A program made the position numbers and the translations under genes. 35,035 nt of DNA from Thermodesulfobacteriota bacterium. Lineage in GTDB: Bacteria > Desulfobacterota > Desulfobacteria > Desulfobacterales > JAUWMJ01. Shown here piece after piece: positions 25,126 to 34,368 of the stretch (its first letter is position 1; each line of letters begins with the position of its first letter). Under the pieces are notes generated by a model that was not told the origin of the DNA, searched no databases, and saw nothing but the letters and a program-made list of their open reading frames with translations. The stretch spans positions 1 through 35,035 of the forward strand of contig JAXHVO010000132.1 of assembly GCA_034189135.1 (NCBI GenBank), given 5' to 3'.

Positions 25126-25243
25126 TTTATCCTTAATGCTTGCATTAATCTAACACTACTACCTTTACAGTCAGCACCAATACCCCAAGTTTTGGGTGAC
25201 GACGCACCCTCTGGTCCACAAAAGCCTTCAATCTTCAACCTAC

Positions 25244-26017
25244 TCATCCGGGTGGTCGCCCCTTTTCAAATAATATGCGTGCCTGGCGCATTAGTTCTGC
25301 AACAGAAATCCTGTGACCGTTAACGTCCGGTTCAATGCTGCCGATCAGTTTGATTTCGATGGGTTCCCTGATATCTGTATTAAGCAGGCTGGTCTTCGGT
25401 CTGTATAGCTCATTTGTATTTTTTATCAAACATACTTTTAAAGGTGCTTTAAAGCGCCTGGCTATTTTAAAAGCCCCTTCATTTAACGTACCGATAGAAC
25501 CGTCTATGCTTCTTGTCCCTTCAGGAAAAATAAAAATATTCCCCCCTGAAGACAAAAACTCACCCATTTTCTCCACCCGCTCAATCATTAGGGAAGAAAA
25601 CGCCCCTGCGGATGTTGAAGGTATATATCCCGATGCTTTTAATATTGACCCAAATACCGGAACTCTAAAAAAAGTACTTTTTACAATGGTTTTTTGCTTT
25701 TCGAAAAGAGAAACAAAAAGAAGCGGATCAAAATAAGACAGGTGGTTACATACTATCACGCCAGACCGGATAGAGCGGACTTCGTCTGAAATATTAAACG
25801 TCAGTGTTGGGATCAGCAGCCTGGACAGTAAAAAAAAACTTCTAAAAAAAAGATGGTTTAACTTTTGAAAAGCACTCTCGCGATGGGTTGAAAATATTAA
25901 TGCTCCCAGGTAAAAAGGCGAAAAAAATACAGCAAATCCAAATATTAAATATATCCAGTGGAGCAAAGTAACTGTAAAATCAAAGGCAGGTTTGAGGAAT
26001 ATGAAAGAAGGCCGCAT
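25244..26017 (-). CDS. PlsC-like 1-acyl-glycerophosphate acyltransferase family protein
   Basis: A 257-residue membrane-associated acyltransferase. The catalytic HX4D motif is in CNHLSYFDPLLF (about 86-97), and the substrate-binding block FPEGTRSIDGSIG lies near residue 163. An N-terminal hydrophobic region (about 10-45) anchors it to the membrane. The ATG at 26017 is 7 bp after the ketosynthase stop. A TTG at 26044 would overlap the ketosynthase and was not chosen, although neither has a strong ribosome binding site. It probably transfers the cluster's acyl product to a glycerol or sugar acceptor, which is inferred from context. Confidence 0.87.
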   Translation of the reverse strand: MRPSFIFLKPAFDFTVTLLHWIYLIFGFAVFFSPFYLGALIFSTHRESAFQKLNHLFFRSFFLLSRLLIPTLTFNISDEVRSIRSGVIVCNHLSYFDPLLFVSLFEKQKTIVKSTFFRVPVFGSILKASGYIPSTSAGAFSSLMIERVEKMGEFLSSGGNIFIFPEGTRSIDGSIGTLNEGAFKIARRFKAPLKVCLIKNTNELYRPKTSLLNTDIREPIEIKLIGSIEPDVNGHRISVAELMRQARILFEKGRPPG

Positions 26018-26024
26018 GTTGTGA

Positions 26025-27260
26025 TTATTCAAATTTCTTAACAATCAAACCGGTATTTACACCGCCAAAGGCAAAATTTTGTATTGCGGCAATTCGTACA
26101 TCTTCTTCAATCACCCGCGTCACATGCCTGATCATGGAACATCTTTCATCCACTTCATCCAGATTTAAGGTGGGTGCGATAATACCATTTTCCATCATGT
26201 ATAAGGTTAACACCGTTTCTATCACACCGCACGGCGCCATGGTATGCCCCATATAGCTTTTCAGCCCGGTCACAAACGGTATGTCTTTATATATTTTATG
26301 AATCGCCTGGGCTTCAATTACGTCTCCCATTTTTGTTGCGGTGGCATGGGCGCTGATAAAGTCAACCTCGTCCGGGTTGATTTTTGCATTTTCAAGGCAT
26401 AGCCTGATTGTCTCAGTTATTCCAAGAATGTTCGGCAGTATAAGGTCCCCACCATTATTGTTGGATGAAAATCCGATGATCTCACCCAATATGTTGGCTC
26501 CCCTGCTTTTAGCATGCTCATACTCTTCCAGCATTAACGCCCCGGCTCCTTCTCCCACCACGAGACCGTCCCTCCTCGCATCAAACGGGCGGGGCGTATT
26601 GGCCGGAGTATCATTAAAATCTGTTGAACAGGCCAGAAGGTTATCAAAAACAGCGACAGTGGTGGTATCATATTCATCGGCTCCGCCGCAAATCATGGCA
26701 TCCTGCATACCGAATTTAATCATTTCATATCCATAACCGATTGACTGACTGCTGGTGGTGCATGCGGTTGAGGAAGAAATCACCCGGCCGGTTATTTCAA
26801 ACATCTTGGTGATATTAACCGCCGTGGTATGAACCATTGACTTAAGGTAATCGACCGCACCTATAGCTGAAAATTTTGAACGTTCACCGCTGAAAAAGTT
26901 TTTATATATGTCTCTCTGAACGGTGGGGCTTCCGTGAATTGAACCAAAAGCGACTCCAAGCCGGCCTGAAGAAAGCAATTGCCTGTCAAACCCGGCCTGT
27001 TCAATCACTTCCTTGGCCACCTGGCAGGCATAATATGCGACCGGCCCCATCGTCTTCCGATATTTTCTTTTAAAATCATACTCAACGGGGTAATCGACTG
27101 TTCCGAAAACTTTAGAGTGGATAAAACCGGATAAAAGGCCATCTTCCCGCAGTTCTTTCACTCCTGAAACGCCATGGATCAGGTTGTTAAGAATTTCTTC
27201 TTTGGTATGACCAATGGGTGTAATGGCGGAAGCCGCCGTGATGACAACTCGTCTTTCCAT
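26025..27260 (-). CDS. Beta-ketoacyl-ACP synthase (FabF/KAS II type, cluster-associated)
   Basis: A 411-residue condensing enzyme. The active-site triad is complete: Cys167 in STACTTSSQS, His305 in SAHATATKMGD and His339 in KSYMGHTMAPCG with Lys334. It is therefore a chain-elongating ketosynthase and not a chain-length factor. It resembles the ketosynthases of aryl-polyene and related iterative type II polyketide clusters, where FabF-like enzymes are duplicated outside primary metabolism. The ATG at 27260 (MERRVVITAASAI) was chosen; a longer frame to 27341 only translates the intergenic repeat upstream. ACP lies 201 bp upstream. Confidence 0.92.
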   Translation of the reverse strand: MERRVVITAASAITPIGHTKEEILNNLIHGVSGVKELREDGLLSGFIHSKVFGTVDYPVEYDFKRKYRKTMGPVAYYACQVAKEVIEQAGFDRQLLSSGRLGVAFGSIHGSPTVQRDIYKNFFSGERSKFSAIGAVDYLKSMVHTTAVNITKMFEITGRVISSSTACTTSSQSIGYGYEMIKFGMQDAMICGGADEYDTTTVAVFDNLLACSTDFNDTPANTPRPFDARRDGLVVGEGAGALMLEEYEHAKSRGANILGEIIGFSSNNNGGDLILPNILGITETIRLCLENAKINPDEVDFISAHATATKMGDVIEAQAIHKIYKDIPFVTGLKSYMGHTMAPCGVIETVLTLYMMENGIIAPTLNLDEVDERCSMIRHVTRVIEEDVRIAAIQNFAFGGVNTGLIVKKFE

Positions 27261-27461
27261 AATATTTTCATCCGGTTTAAGCTTGATGGCGTCGCAACAA
27301 CTCTGATTTACACGGTTTCGTAAAAAGTCCAAATTCAACACATGTCCCGCGAAAGCGGAATAATCATGAGGCTACCAATCGTACCTTGAATGATTACGAA
27401 ATGCAGCACAGCGTCCCGCTGAACTGAAGAGGGAGGCTTCTTAGCAAACCGTCAATCGGCC
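27261..27461. repeat. Intergenic repeat sequence between ACP and ketosynthase
   Basis: This gap carries a CGTAAAAAGTC motif (near 27309) and a TTGATGGCGTCG motif (near 27283), both also present at 2933-2953, plus CCCGCGAAAGCGG. It looks like a degenerate copy of a dispersed intergenic repeat inserted within the operon. It would supply the spurious 27-residue extension of the ketosynthase frame. Confidence 0.5.
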
Positions 27462-27722
27462 CTATGAGTGAGCCTGCGCCATAGACTCAACATAATCACA
27501 TATCTGATTTATGGTTCTAATCTCCATGGCTTGTCTTTTTTCATCATGGGTAAGTTCCGAATTCAATAATGATTCAATCTCTCCCAAAAGTTCAATGGCA
27601 TCAATGCTGTCAAATTCATGCACTTCTCTTAAGTTGTCATCCAGACCGGGATTTTCTATTTCGAATTCTTCGGAAAATATCCGCAGGATTTCACTTAGTA
27701 TTTTTTTACGCGTCAGTGTCAT
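27462..27722 (-). CDS. Acyl carrier protein
   Basis: An 86-residue acidic four-helix carrier. The phosphopantetheine attachment serine is in EFDSIDAIELLGEIE; the usual DSL reads DSI. Length and acidity fit ACPs. The ATG at 27722 gives the normal length; a TTG at 27746 would add eight residues. It should carry the growing chain for the ketosynthase encoded next. It sits 177 bp after the LpxL-like gene and 201 bp before the ketosynthase; both gaps are longer than the rest of this tightly packed operon, so internal promoters are possible. Confidence 0.88.
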   Translation of the reverse strand: MTLTRKKILSEILRIFSEEFEIENPGLDDNLREVHEFDSIDAIELLGEIESLLNSELTHDEKRQAMEIRTINQICDYVESMAQAHS

Positions 27723-27899
27723 ATGATCAACTTTTATGTTTTTCAACTTTTTATGAGATTTTCAATTTTACTTAGCAACTCTTATAACCGCTATATATAA
27801 CAAATTCAAAATAAATAAACAATTATTTTGACACCCGGACACTCAGTTGACAGGAATTTATCATTTGGTCATGTCCCCAAGCTTTGGTGACATAGGCGT

Positions 27900-28790
27900 C
27901 TAAGTGCCTAATTTTCTGCCAAGAAAAGGTTCAAAATGATACCATTGAAGGGGGTGTGCACGAAGGTTCCGCTCAATGAGGTCTGCGTATTTCTGGGCGG
28001 ATCTTTGTATGGCTTTCTGTCTGTCGGCACGGGAGGCGGCGCGAACGTATATCGGCTCGGATATTCTAAAATGGTATTTTTTTGGGCCACTACGAAATGA
28101 AAAAAATATAAATAAAGGTGATCCGGAAAGCAAGGCAAAAAGATGCGGTGCTTCCGGAAGATGGACCTGATGATCTAAAAATTTAACCGCCACGGTTCTT
28201 TCATTGCCACTCCAGATACGATCTCCTGTCAGCGAAACCAGCCCCCCTTCCCTTAAAAATTTTATGCCTTCAAGAATATCAAAAGGACTTCCCCCATCCT
28301 GATCTACGGCAACAATCCGGACGCCTCCTTTAGAAAGACTTTCCTTTTGCATTTTCTCAATCTGTTCCTTGGCCTTGATCCCCATGTAAAGCAAAAGGCG
28401 CATACCATATTCTTTCCGGCTTAACAAATGTGCGGCTGTTTCCCAGTTCCCCATATGGGACATAAGTATGATAGCGCCCTTCTTTTTTTCAACCGTTTCT
28501 TTAAGACGCTCCCAACCTTCGGATGTATGGGTGACACCCTCAGAACCCGCAATCAAAAACCGATCCATAAAAACATGAGTGAAATTGTGATACTGCTTCC
28601 AGGTGCACCAGATATGGTACAATTTATTTTTGTCTGGAAAAAGCGCTTGATAAAATCGTACACTCACCGCTACTTTTAATGGCGCAAACAAAAAAAAGCC
28701 GGTGGCAATCGGCCAGGCAAATAAGGTAAAAACCCATGGGCCCAACTTTTTGGTAAGCGTTATCAGAAGTTTGTAAAATAATTTTCTCAT
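27900..28790 (-). CDS. LpxL/HtrB-like lipid acyltransferase
   Basis: A 296-residue inner-membrane acyltransferase of the lipid A lauroyl/myristoyl transferase family. The catalytic HMGNWE motif is at 112-117, preceded by ILMS, and a hydrophobic N-terminus (about 15-45) anchors it. A further family block is ALLSGSPLFIFFSFR. Its ATG overlaps the MMPL-methyltransferase stop by four bases (ATGA). In aryl-polyene-type clusters such an enzyme joins the acyl chain to its lipid anchor; that role here is inferred. A housekeeping lipid A enzyme would not be expected in this operon. Confidence 0.88.
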   Translation of the reverse strand: MRKLFYKLLITLTKKLGPWVFTLFAWPIATGFFLFAPLKVAVSVRFYQALFPDKNKLYHIWCTWKQYHNFTHVFMDRFLIAGSEGVTHTSEGWERLKETVEKKKGAIILMSHMGNWETAAHLLSRKEYGMRLLLYMGIKAKEQIEKMQKESLSKGGVRIVAVDQDGGSPFDILEGIKFLREGGLVSLTGDRIWSGNERTVAVKFLDHQVHLPEAPHLFALLSGSPLFIFFSFRSGPKKYHFRISEPIYVRAASRADRQKAIQRSAQKYADLIERNLRAHPLQWYHFEPFLGRKLGT

Positions 28791-31700
28791 GTTATAGCTG
28801 TTTTGTCAGCATGGTGTTGAATATTTCTCAATCTGGCAAAAAACCACTGTCCTTTGCCTCCGGCAGCCGAAGGCGCCACAGCCTGGATTTCAAAACCAGA
28901 CCGTACTAGCACCTGCTTAATTTCGTCTTCTGATCGATACAAGGGTTTTATTCCCATAATCTTGCGCCATATGTTTTCACACCATAATATGGGAAAAACC
29001 GCTTTTTGATTAGGAAACGCTGCCCTAATGAGCAAGCTGCCTCCCGGACAAAGCTGCAGGTTGAGTCTTTTTAACGTCAGTTTCAATTCATCATCCGTTA
29101 AATGTTGTATGGTATCGATCATCACCGCGCAATCGACCGGATCTGTGGGTTGCGGAAGTTCCGGCGTCTTTGCGCACTTAATAAATCCTCTTTGTCCGGT
29201 GACGATTGATGCGATCCTTGCTTTCTGGCTGTCAGGCTCAATTCCGTAAACTTTGGCTTTTGGATATATTTCAAGCAGACAGACCGCACCAAGTCCGTAT
29301 CCACTATTTAGTTCTATAATTTTTTGGGGGGACTCAATAAAATTAAACAGTTCGGTAAACATCGGATCAAATGCCAGTTTATAACGAACAAACAGGCGTA
29401 CCAGTGCTTCCCGATGCCGGTATTGTTTTAAGATTCTGTATAAGTGTTTTTTAGAACCCGGCTTAACTGTCTCAGCGGGAAGTTGTTTTTGCGCAAACAG
29501 GTACTTTAGAACCGGCGGCAATATGGCAAAAGTGCCTATCAGACAGTAAGCGATGCCGGTGAATGAAGTCAGGCCGGCACCTTTAAGCATTGAATGGTCA
29601 GCGGTATTTAGCACGCCGAATCCTATTAAAGTGGAGGCTGATGCCAGAAAAACCGCCATCCGGATAATTCCCAGGGATGGATGATGTTCGTCTAAATAGC
29701 GCTGATATGACCGGACAAAGAAAAGCGAATAATCAATACCCATGCCCATGACTACGATTGAGAGCATAAGTCCGGGTATATCAAGTGGGTGACCCAAAAG
29801 CTTAAGCGTTCCGAGAGTACATACAAAAGCAAATACAACCGGCGCCAATGCAACAAGGGCTAATATAACGTCAAAAAAGAAAAAAAGACAAAGTAGGGCC
29901 ACACTTAAACCGATGATGAGCACCATTTTTATAAAGGTGAAAGACAAAAGCTCCCCAAGCCTTTTGGAAAAAAATTTGGGGTCAAACAGCTTTACCGTTG
30001 GTCCTGATGCATATTTTGTATAAAAAGCTTCCGCTTGATAAGCACTGCCGGGAGTCAATGTTAATAGCTGGATCCATTTGGGTCCATCGGGGTTTTTATT
30101 TTCCAATATCCCCAGAATCGAATAAAATTTTTTGGGGATGCCCCCGTAATGGGGGTCTGGCTGATAAATTGTCTCATAGAAAGGGTCAAAGGCATTTGGT
30201 GCAAAGCCTAAATCAGCAGAGACTTTCTCTACTGCGCCTTTTAACTCTTTTACCCTTTTTGAGTCCCAAAATCTCGTCCAGGCGGAAAAATTTTCTCTCG
30301 CCCGTTCCTCCCCGGGGAAAATCATGGACGGCACAAATGCAGCGTCCAAAACCCCTGAAATCTTATCATGTTCCAGCATTTTTAGCAGGGTATCCCCCTT
30401 TTGCTGAAGCCGGCTCACATTTGCTTCTTCAGTAAGTAAAAATATTTTTGAAAAAACATCACCCCATACCCTTGTCACCAAGTGTTCAGCAGCCTTTGTT
30501 TCTTTGCTTATGGTATTCATTGACCTGAGGTCCGCCTGGAAAACTGGTTTTGCAAACCAAACCATAACCATGGCAAAGACAAGTGCGCCCCAGGCTTTGT
30601 ATTTTCCACCGCTTAAGGCAACTTTTTTGACCACATGCATAAGTGGCAGGGTTCTGTTCTTTTTTGCAGCTGGCATTGAGGGAAATATCAAGGGGAAAAT
30701 GGTATGCACAAATAAAAAAGAACAGGCGATACCAAATGCGGCAAACTGACCGACTTGGGCCAAAATTGGAAAACCACTGATGCAAAGGACTAAAAAGGCA
30801 CCCACAGTTGTTAGCGTTGACAGTAAGCCAACCGCCCAGACCTCTTTGGAGGCATCTCTCCCGCTGGTTTGATGGTGGCGATCAAGAAACAGAAGATAAG
30901 CAATCCCGTGATCCACTGTAATTGAAATAATTGCCCCTCCAAAGCCGATGGTCAAAGCAGAAATGGATTTATTAAAAAGAGAAAACAAAAAGAATGCCAC
31001 CATGGTTCCCGCCACTGCCGGTAAAAATGAGAGCAAACCCACATAAGGTCTCGGAAAAGCGATAATAAGCAAAACAGCTATTCCGATCATGGAAAATATA
31101 ATCGCCTTTTTGATATCCCTTTTGGCTAACATTTCATTATCAAGTGCCGCCCTGTATGCCCCTACAGGGGTCAGGGTAAATTGATTTTCCTGCCCAGAAT
31201 ATTTTTCATCCAGCATGAGAGATATTTTTTTTATCAGCTTGGTCGCTTCCCTGGCAAAGTCGGTATCGGTTCCTGAAGTGATCGGCCTGGCAGTTAATAG
31301 AAGATGTCTGCCATCGGATGACAAAAGTTGTCCCCGGTAGACCTTTGCCTTCTGCGATGGAAAAAGATGTAATAATTCAGCCAGAATAATATTTCTTAAC
31401 CCGACAGGATCTGCCGCCATGAGTTCAGACTGACCGATGCCATCGAGATGAAGCAGGCGGGAATAATTTTCCTCAAGTTTGCTGGCAACCTGCCCTGGTT
31501 CAAGAAGTGGTTTTACCTTGTTATTTAAATCTCCTTCAGTAAAGAGTACCGGTAGATTCTTTAAGATATAAAAAATCAGCTCAGGCACCATATTTTGAAT
31601 CTCTTTCATCCCTGTGCTTTTAAAAAGCCCGCTCGCCATCAGTTTTTTTTCAATAAACTGACCGGCTTCAACAAGCACATCAGAATCCTGACTTTCACAA

Positions 31701-31903
31701 AATAGATCAATCACCAGTTGGTCTCTTGCAGGGTGGTTCATTAAGATATATCCCGCATCTGATATTACAGGGTCACTTTCCGGAAGGGTTTTAATGATAT
31801 CGGTGTCGATTTTCAGCCGGTAAAAGCCGATACAAAAGAGAGCTGAGACTGCCGCAGCAACCAGAATGATGGTAGGGAAATAAAAAGAGGGGGTTTTTTT
31901 CAT
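28787..31903 (-). CDS. MMPL/RND-family lipid exporter fused to a C-terminal SAM methyltransferase
   Basis: A 1038-residue fusion. Residues 1 to about 830 form an MMPL-type RND transporter: TM1 at about 8-28, a periplasmic loop to about 255, a block of five to six helices (about 262-415), a second periplasmic loop (about 455-640) and a second helix block (about 650-815) with GMGIDYSLFFVRSYQRYLDE, the GXXXDY motif of the family. From about 850 to the end is a class I methyltransferase with IIELNSGYGLGAV as motif I, YGIEPD as motif II and LCPGGSLLIRAAFP. The transporter should move the lipid product across the inner membrane. The methyltransferase faces the cytosol. ATG 31903 lies 6 bp after the GT2 stop. 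Confidence 0.88.
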   Translation of the reverse strand: MKKTPSFYFPTIILVAAAVSALFCIGFYRLKIDTDIIKTLPESDPVISDAGYILMNHPARDQLVIDLFCESQDSDVLVEAGQFIEKKLMASGLFKSTGMKEIQNMVPELIFYILKNLPVLFTEGDLNNKVKPLLEPGQVASKLEENYSRLLHLDGIGQSELMAADPVGLRNIILAELLHLFPSQKAKVYRGQLLSSDGRHLLLTARPITSGTDTDFAREATKLIKKISLMLDEKYSGQENQFTLTPVGAYRAALDNEMLAKRDIKKAIIFSMIGIAVLLIIAFPRPYVGLLSFLPAVAGTMVAFFLFSLFNKSISALTIGFGGAIISITVDHGIAYLLFLDRHHQTSGRDASKEVWAVGLLSTLTTVGAFLVLCISGFPILAQVGQFAAFGIACSFLFVHTIFPLIFPSMPAAKKNRTLPLMHVVKKVALSGGKYKAWGALVFAMVMVWFAKPVFQADLRSMNTISKETKAAEHLVTRVWGDVFSKIFLLTEEANVSRLQQKGDTLLKMLEHDKISGVLDAAFVPSMIFPGEERARENFSAWTRFWDSKRVKELKGAVEKVSADLGFAPNAFDPFYETIYQPDPHYGGIPKKFYSILGILENKNPDGPKWIQLLTLTPGSAYQAEAFYTKYASGPTVKLFDPKFFSKRLGELLSFTFIKMVLIIGLSVALLCLFFFFDVILALVALAPVVFAFVCTLGTLKLLGHPLDIPGLMLSIVVMGMGIDYSLFFVRSYQRYLDEHHPSLGIIRMAVFLASASTLIGFGVLNTADHSMLKGAGLTSFTGIAYCLIGTFAILPPVLKYLFAQKQLPAETVKPGSKKHLYRILKQYRHREALVRLFVRYKLAFDPMFTELFNFIESPQKIIELNSGYGLGAVCLLEIYPKAKVYGIEPDSQKARIASIVTGQRGFIKCAKTPELPQPTDPVDCAVMIDTIQHLTDDELKLTLKRLNLQLCPGGSLLIRAAFPNQKAVFPILWCENIWRKIMGIKPLYRSEDEIKQVLVRSGFEIQAVAPSAAGGKGQWFFARLRNIQHHADKTAIT

Positions 31904-31909
31904 ATAAGA

Positions 31910-32650
31910 TTATAACCGTTTTCTGATAAACGACGGAATAAATATTCTTTGTATGATAAGCCTCGAAAATGTTTGAGCATTTCGCAAAAAATCGACAAAT
32001 CCACGATAGTGGGAAACCCGTTGTTCTCCAGGTTGATACGTTACTCCAACGGGTGTTTCCAGTATGGGAATTTTTTTCCATCCGGCCTTTGCCAGAATTT
32101 CAACTTCAAACTGGAATCTTTTGGATCTGACATTTAAATTTATCGATTCAGGCAGGGGATATAGGCGAAATCCGCTCTGAGAATCATTCATTTTGGGACC
32201 GCCAGCAAGCCGCACCCAGAAATTTGAAAACTTACGCCCGAACCGGCTTGTCCATCGGACATTTTCCCCTGACATTCCTTTCCTTATTCCAACCACGATC
32301 GGTCTTACGCCATGGGGGATCGTCCTTATTAAATGTATCGCGTCTTCCGGGTTATGTTGTCCATCCGCGTCTATCGTTATGGCCCAATCGGCAATTTTAG
32401 CCGCTTCGACCCATCCTGTCATGAGGGCCGACCCCTTACCCGTATTTACCTTATGCCGAAACAGGTTTATTTCTTTAATTTTATTTATTTTTTCAAATGT
32501 TGAATCCGTGGATCCGTCATCTACAACAAAAACCGGGATCTTTAATTCCAAGGCTTTTCTAATCACATGGCACACTTCCTGTGCGTGATTATAAACGGGA
32601 ATGACCAAGCAAAATCTTCCCTTTTTATGAATTTCCGGTAATAGAGACAT
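31910..32650 (-). CDS. Family 2 glycosyltransferase (dolichyl-phosphate mannose synthase-like)
   Basis: A 246-residue GT-A-fold enzyme. FCLVIPVYNHA (about 13-23) starts the nucleotide-binding fold; VVDDGSTDST and TIDADGQHNPEDA supply the metal- and sugar-nucleotide-binding aspartates. There are no C-terminal transmembrane helices, so it acts at the cytosolic membrane face. It likely adds a sugar to a lipid carrier or product. The ATG (32650) overlaps the upstream stop by one base (TGATG); a TTG one codon earlier is an alternative. It is tightly embedded in the operon. Confidence 0.9.
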   Translation of the reverse strand: MSLLPEIHKKGRFCLVIPVYNHAQEVCHVIRKALELKIPVFVVDDGSTDSTFEKINKIKEINLFRHKVNTGKGSALMTGWVEAAKIADWAITIDADGQHNPEDAIHLIRTIPHGVRPIVVGIRKGMSGENVRWTSRFGRKFSNFWVRLAGGPKMNDSQSGFRLYPLPESINLNVRSKRFQFEVEILAKAGWKKIPILETPVGVTYQPGEQRVSHYRGFVDFLRNAQTFSRLIIQRIFIPSFIRKRL

Positions 32651-34365
32651 CAAGGTTCAGGTAAAAAAGCCAGCGCCCATGTTCCAGGACCGGTATGAAC
32701 GCTCGTGGTTAAAGAAAGAGGTTGCAGTATGATCTCACATGAAGGCAGGAGTTTTATTATTTCTTCTTTAACAGTATGATCTACCCAGGATTGATTGTCC
32801 GTATATTGCAGCATAATAAGAGGCGATGAGTCCGGATTGATGGTTTTTATTATCTTATCAAGGGCAAATTTCAACTGCCCTTTTCTATTGCGCACGGCTG
32901 CGACCTTTTTTACGCCTTCGGATGTCGGCCGGACGATTGGCTTGACCTTAAACATATCGCCAAAAACCGCATTCGTTTTGGACAGCCTTCCCCCCGCAGC
33001 CAGGTATTTAAGTCTGTCCAAAAAGATATACTCATCGCAAAGATCAACTGCTCTTTTGGCATACCGGATAACGGAATCCGAATCATCAGACTTGTTGGCA
33101 TACCTTGCCGTGGCAATGGCAATCATGCCCAGACGACCGGAAGCAACGCCGGTATCAATCACCGTCATTCTGTGATCAGGATCATTTTTTTTCTTCCATT
33201 CCATAACAATATCATAGTTTCCGGTATAAACAGACCCGACACAAATATATAATACCTGTTGATACTGGGCTAAAATTCGTTGATAGTACTGATGACGTTC
33301 AAATACTGACGCCTGGGATGTCGAGACCTTTACTCCGTCTCTCATGGATTTATAAAGTTCTGCTGAAGGAAAATATGTTTCCGGCAGCGATTTATCACCG
33401 GCAATGATATAGCTGTCTAGAAGGGTAAATTTAAGCTGGTTGGAGTCCTGCCGGGTCACAGAACCGGCAGCATCCGTCATAATATGGATGGGGTGGGGCT
33501 TGCTTTGTCGCTTGAATCTTTTAATCTGGTGGTCCATATTATCATCCGTCCAGCTCACCACCTTGCCTATTGATTCGATTTTCTTTCTGGCTTCCTCCCG
33601 GTTGTCCGTATGCAGATGAACCTTTATACAATCTTCATGTTCAATGACGACCACGCTTTGGCCCCATTCCGAAAGGCTGCTGATATTCCCCGGTTTATTA
33701 TTATCAAACCGGACGGTTGTATCCACACAATAGCCTGCTTCGCTTTCTTCCTCAAATGAGGATGAAATCTGGAGAAAACCTTTGAATTTTTTAGTAATCG
33801 GCACTAATTTTTCCTGTCGGCCGACAAGACGGTTAAAAAAGCTTTCCAGAAATATATACATCCCGAGAGCACCGGAATCGACAACGCCTGCCCGCTTCAA
33901 TTTTGGAAGCAGATTGTGGGTGGACAAGGTGGCCTTTTCCAGATGAACAATTACCTGTGACACATATTCATATTTATCTTCAATGGTATCCTTTTTTAAA
34001 AATTCAGCCAGTTCATCAAAAACCGTAAGCATGGTTCCGGCCACAGGCTTATGAACGGCCTGCCACGCCCTGCCTCTTCCCAATTCGACGGCATCGGGAA
34101 GCCCTGCAAATGAATCGGCTTTGAGAAATCCTGAAAAAAACTGAGCGGCAATATTTCCTGAATTTCCCCGGGCGGAAAGTAAAAGCCGGTTAATAGTATC
34201 TTCAGGATCCTGATTAAGCTGCCTGAGCGGAGTCATGCTGATCATCAAATTTCGCCCTGTATCTCCATCAGCCACAGGGAAAACATTAATTTCATCCAAA
34301 ACATCAGACCAGGCAGCTACCCGTTCAACTCCTGAGATAAATGCTTTCTTAAAATCATGTGTCAT
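32650..34365 (-). CDS. DAK2 (DhaL)-FakA middle-DegV fusion, probable cis-acting fatty acid kinase
   Basis: A 571-residue fusion. Residues 1 to about 180 are a DhaL/DAK2 ATP-binding domain with the metal-binding VADGDTGRN (31-39), ARGNSGN (65-71) and GVVDSGALGMY (160-170). Residues about 211-255 match the FakA middle domain, ending in IKVHLHTDN. From about 292 to the end is a DegV/FakB fatty-acid-binding domain (IMTDAAGSVT, KVSTSQAS, LAAGGRLSKTNAVFG, VHTGPGTWALAF). In known systems FakA phosphorylates a fatty acid held by separate FakB; here both are on one chain. It should make acyl-phosphate, plausibly to feed the acyltransferases or ACP of this operon. It lies 3 bp after the thioesterase. 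Confidence 0.87.
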   Translation of the reverse strand: MTHDFKKAFISGVERVAAWSDVLDEINVFPVADGDTGRNLMISMTPLRQLNQDPEDTINRLLLSARGNSGNIAAQFFSGFLKADSFAGLPDAVELGRGRAWQAVHKPVAGTMLTVFDELAEFLKKDTIEDKYEYVSQVIVHLEKATLSTHNLLPKLKRAGVVDSGALGMYIFLESFFNRLVGRQEKLVPITKKFKGFLQISSSFEEESEAGYCVDTTVRFDNNKPGNISSLSEWGQSVVVIEHEDCIKVHLHTDNREEARKKIESIGKVVSWTDDNMDHQIKRFKRQSKPHPIHIMTDAAGSVTRQDSNQLKFTLLDSYIIAGDKSLPETYFPSAELYKSMRDGVKVSTSQASVFERHQYYQRILAQYQQVLYICVGSVYTGNYDIVMEWKKKNDPDHRMTVIDTGVASGRLGMIAIATARYANKSDDSDSVIRYAKRAVDLCDEYIFLDRLKYLAAGGRLSKTNAVFGDMFKVKPIVRPTSEGVKKVAAVRNRKGQLKFALDKIIKTINPDSSPLIMLQYTDNQSWVDHTVKEEIIKLLPSCEIILQPLSLTTSVHTGPGTWALAFLPEP

Positions 34366-34368
34366 AGG

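Noticed and set aside
27261-27341. 27-residue N-terminal extension of the ketosynthase
   Set aside because: It translates repeat sequence; the conserved ketosynthase start MERRVVITAASAI begins at 27260.
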